From: Membranipora membranacea
Taxonomy: Eukaryota; Bryozoa; Gymnolaemata; Cheilostomatida; Membraniporidae
Assembly: GCA_914767715.1 (NCBI GenBank)
Contig: OU612065.1
Span: 11,904,001 to 11,968,000, forward strand
Reading direction: 5' to 3'
DNA length: 64,000 nucleotides
In this document: piece after piece, positions 60,825 to 64,000 of the stretch
Position numbering within the stretch: position 1 is the stretch's first letter
Layout of the letters: every line of letters starts with the position of its first letter
The notes under the pieces: model-generated
The model's database searches: none
Told to the model about the DNA's origin: nothing
Seen by the model: the letters and a program-made list of their open reading frames with translations, nothing else
Translations under genes and position numbers: made by a program

Positions 60825-62155
60825 ATGGACATTAAAGTGCCGGAGATTGAGATCAACTACGACTATGCCATCGAACTTCTCATATCAGGCGAAGCCAAGG
60901 ATAAAGTTAAAGGTTGGTACAAGTGGTTCTTGATCACACTGTGACAGCTATCATTATGACATCGAGAAAGCGCACAGGTCATTTATCATACTATTACTTT
61001 CTTTTCGCAGTGTAGTTGCTCTGCCTTATTTTCGCAGCTAATTGCCTCAGTCTCACTATTTGGTGAATTTACTCAATTGCCCTGTCTTGGCAACGCAAAA
61101 CGCTCACCATCACTTTCCCCGCCAGCTAATAAACTGTTCTACCACCCATTCAATTATTTCTCTTGACACAATTACCACAACATTGAATCCAAAACATTGG
61201 GATCCTACTTCAAAACTGTTGATTTCCAAAGCCAGTGAATTATATGATTATTAATCTGAATATTATTATCTAATCATATTGCTTATTAAGCTTGAGGGGT
61301 TTCGGCTTGTTTGGTGACTGCGCTGAGAAGTGTTCATTTTCATTCCCATATTTACCATTAATTATTTATGAATATATGAGCATCAGTAATATAATTATTT
61401 ACAGTTTTATGTCTTATTACCAGTACATGTGTGATTGCTGAGAAAAATAGCCTTGAATCTAAGGGATCATCATTGATTGTCAACGATGTGACAACACTGT
61501 GAGTAATCCAATAAAGCCTTCTATCTTGATAATGATGGAGGTAAACTCCCAAGCTAAGTAGCTGTCAACAATGGAATATTGTAGATGCGATTATATCGAT
61601 TTTGCAAGTGGATACGATAGATGAATTAAAACCTAATATGTCAGCACTTGCCTCGGTTGCAACGATGGATGAAATGGAGCTTCTAGGTGCTATGTCCCAT
61701 CTTACTGAGGAAGAAAAGAAGCGCATATTGGATGTTATGAAACGTGCTGAGACACTGGAGCAAGATGCAAGCGCTAGGTCAAGGTGAGACATTCACCACT
61801 GTCACTGCTACTCAGGTGCTTTGGTGAACCATTTGCTGCCATAATGTCAATAATTGTATTCTCCCATTGGACAAGTGTGCTTATTAAGTGTGTATTCAGA
61901 GTGAAGGGTTTTCTCTATAAATTATTTTCTAATAGATCCAATTACAAGGCTAGCAAAACACTATTGTTATGACCTATAGACACATGATGTCAAAATTCAA
62001 CAGAATTCCATCTCTAAAAATTAAAACCATCAGAGATGCTAGGTGTACTGCCGCCCATCTTCAAGTGATGACAGCAAGCGATCTCCGCTGTCTGACATAT
62101 TATGCCTTTCAGGGAGAAAGAGAAGTTTGACTTGGCAGGCAATCTTGCTAAGCAG
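60825..62155 (+). CDS. Rab-effector N-terminus (RIM/rabphilin-like), exons 1-3, partial
   Basis: Exons 60825-60912, 61609-61783 and 62113-62155 join in phase (1, 2, 0) to 102 codons and then continue beyond. The key segment MSHLTEEEKKRILDVMKRAE (about residues 58-77) matches the first helix of the Rab-binding domain in RIM, rabphilin and Slp proteins (LTEEE/LTDEE ... I ... V). Such proteins bind Rab3/Rab27-GTP and tether synaptic or secretory vesicles at the active zone. The zinc finger expected after this helix is not seen before 64000 and is probably on later exons. RIM begins this helix near residue 25-30; here about 57 residues precede it, so the N-terminus is extended. The first donor (GTTGGT) is weak, so exon 1 is less sure than exons 2-3. 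RIM versus rabphilin cannot be settled from this part. Confidence 0.65.
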
Positions 62156-64000
62156 GTGTTTCGCCGGATGCTGATCGCCAACAATTGTAGCAGGGAAATG
62201 TTCAGTAAAATTTCACTCTCAAACTGTTTGTCACATGTGGCGTTGGAATCGAAAGGGTTAACATTGTCCATCAAGTTATAATCCTGTTATTGCCACCATC
62301 CCTAGGTAGCCTGGGACAGTCACAGCCCTATTAGCCGTGAATATGTGTATAGAATCAGGGATTATATGATACCATTATTAGCCTCTTCTGTTACATTGTG
62401 TGGCAAATTAGGCGACTAATCATAATGATTATCTTATAGCTCTCTTACAGTTTGTCTCCCTTGGGACATGCAAACATGTCTGCACTTCCTCTATTTGTAT
62501 GCAGCTCTGAGACCGGGTATATACATGAATTAGCAATATATATGTATTTAGAGCCAAGTCACCAGGTCAGCTAACTTCAATTAGCGTGATGTTTTCTTCA
62601 CACAATTCTTTTGCTAATTGACCAGTGAATCTACAACAAAAAATTCACCACTGTTCACTTACCCCAACATTATCGCAATGTGATAATCCATGCCCCCAAC
62701 GTCAGGCTCACAGTTTTCATACATTGATAGGTTATAGGGATGGAAAAAAGTTGTATAACATTATGATGTTGAGGCTTTATCTATCACAGCTCTTGGTAAA
62801 ACATAGCTAGTAAACTAAGGAAAGAATTTGTGTAGTTTTCATCTGGTTGAGTGCTGGTGCTTACTATTAGTTTTAGATTGTGGACAGAAGATCAATCTGA
62901 AATATTGGACAAAGTGTCATAGGCAATGTGTGATTTTGTTCAAGCTTGATATTTTGTGCTGCTGCTGTTTCAGTTTTGATATCACTCATTATTCAAGTAT
63001 TGATCCCATAAATACCAATCATTGGTGCCAAATTAGTGTCTTCATTTACAATAGAATGCATATTTAATCCATGGCTCATGCCACACAGTTTTTCCTGCCA
63101 ATTTCTGCTCTCATTATATAAAAATAATAAATGATTAGATATTGAGAATTGTGCTAAACGAATGAGAGAGGAGTTTAGACGTGAGGTGAAGAAAAGCAGG
63201 TCTTTGCCAAACTTTATATACGTTTTCAAATGTGTTGACTGAAGAAGTCAGATTGATTGGTTGACTGTACGCAGGCATACGAGCATCGGTCAAAATAGGT
63301 TCAGGAACACCAAGTCTCCTCAGAAAATACTAAGTTCTTTTCTGAGCTGTCTAGAGAGCCATATCTGAAAGGCTGCAACATGGCTTCATACACATTTATA
63401 ATGCTGATGAGCCTATCCCAGAACATAACGACACATTCATCTCCAGGCTTACAGTGGACCATGAAACTAACTACTGAAATACAGCCATATTTAATACAGT
63501 GTTTGAGAGTCCAGTCAATATTAGCGTTTCCGTGTTGGGTATGGATTTGAGGCTCTACTGAGCCGTGCTGCTATAGACATGAATATTAATCGGTCCGGAT
63601 TTATACGCATTCACATATTGAGTTTTTTAGGATCTGTTTGCTCACACAACATCAACAACAACATCATTAATATGGTCTCCAGACAAGAACATAATATAGT
63701 CTGAATCAGTACTTCAGAGCTTAGCCTTTACCATGAAACGACAAAAGTTCTATGATTTCATAGCTTGCGTGAATGCTGTTTTGATTTGGGGGCGGTTATG
63801 GTACCACCAACCGCAACCTGTTTGTAGATGGTACCACTTCCAGTATCTGATAATGTAAGGCTTTCACACTTTTGTAATTATGACCTGCAGAAAGGCACAC
63901 CAAGACACAAAGTGACTTGGTCCATCGCTGTCATATAGTCATTGGTCACATAGTACAATGATGATCACACTGACCACATTATCAAAAAAGAAGCTATGTA
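62156..64000. other. Presumed introns of the Rab-effector gene
   Basis: Apart from the candidate exon at 63147, the interval is AT-rich without recognisable domains, repeats or RNA genes. Confidence 0.45.
63147..63199 (+). CDS. Candidate fourth exon of the Rab-effector gene
   Basis: After a TTGAG acceptor-like site there is a phase-0 stretch of 53 bases (NCAKRMREEFRREVKKSR) ending in AG|GTCTTT. Phase agrees with exon 3, and the charged helical character suits the Rab-binding domain. The acceptor lacks a pyrimidine tract and the donor is poor, so this is tentative. Confidence 0.25.

Noticed and set aside
63353-63475. 40-codon frame with NADEP-like text as a transposase (DDE) relic
   Set aside because: One short resemblance only, preceded by a stop and with no flanking domain or inverted repeats.

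Overview
This is a eukaryotic, almost certainly invertebrate metazoan, nuclear window. It is AT-rich with intron-split genes, GT-AG splice sites, short exons, decayed non-LTR retrotransposons and tRNA-derived SINE-like repeats. Animal-type proteins (a BK-channel beta-like subunit and a RIM/rabphilin-like Rab effector) argue for a bilaterian or cnidarian grade. I cannot name the species. No bacterial operons, rRNA or CRISPR arrays are seen.

Layout. 1-9.3 kb holds no recognisable gene. It is built of diverged duplicated blocks with exon-like islands, a SINE-like insert, and one LINE tail. 9.7-19.1 kb is one continuous satellite block that passes through a series of tandem arrays (degenerate 10-mers, clean 10-mers, CTTGCTTCG 9-mer, strand-flipped GGGGCAAGT 9-mer, 45-mer, 60-mer, 61-mer). 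Each new unit contains the edge of the array to its left. 19.1-23.6 kb holds LINE relics in both orientations.

23.7-62.2 kb is a compact run of genes in alternating orientation. I reconstructed the exons by reading frame and splice phase: TM9SF4-like (+, 15 exons, 646 aa), UROD (-, 9 exons, 372 aa), SF3A1 (+, 15 exons, 771 aa), a two-membrane-span BK-channel-beta-like protein (-, 3 exons, 273 aa), a LINE graveyard, an unrecognised 703-aa gene (-, 7 exons), and the 5' exons of a Rab-effector gene (+) that runs off the right edge. UROD and SF3A1 start head to head 325 bp apart. TM9SF4 and UROD converge with poly(A) signals 26 bp apart. The genes are mostly housekeeping (endomembrane sorting, heme synthesis, splicing) and share no pathway; their tight packing suggests shared regulatory DNA rather than shared function.

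The most unusual object is the satellite block. It reads like a record of successive satellite births, oldest and most decayed on the left and near-perfect on the right, with a strand-switch point, a long G-quadruplex-type array, and 81 near-identical CpG-dense units. The huge ORFs across it in five of the six frames are by-products of periodicity, not genes.
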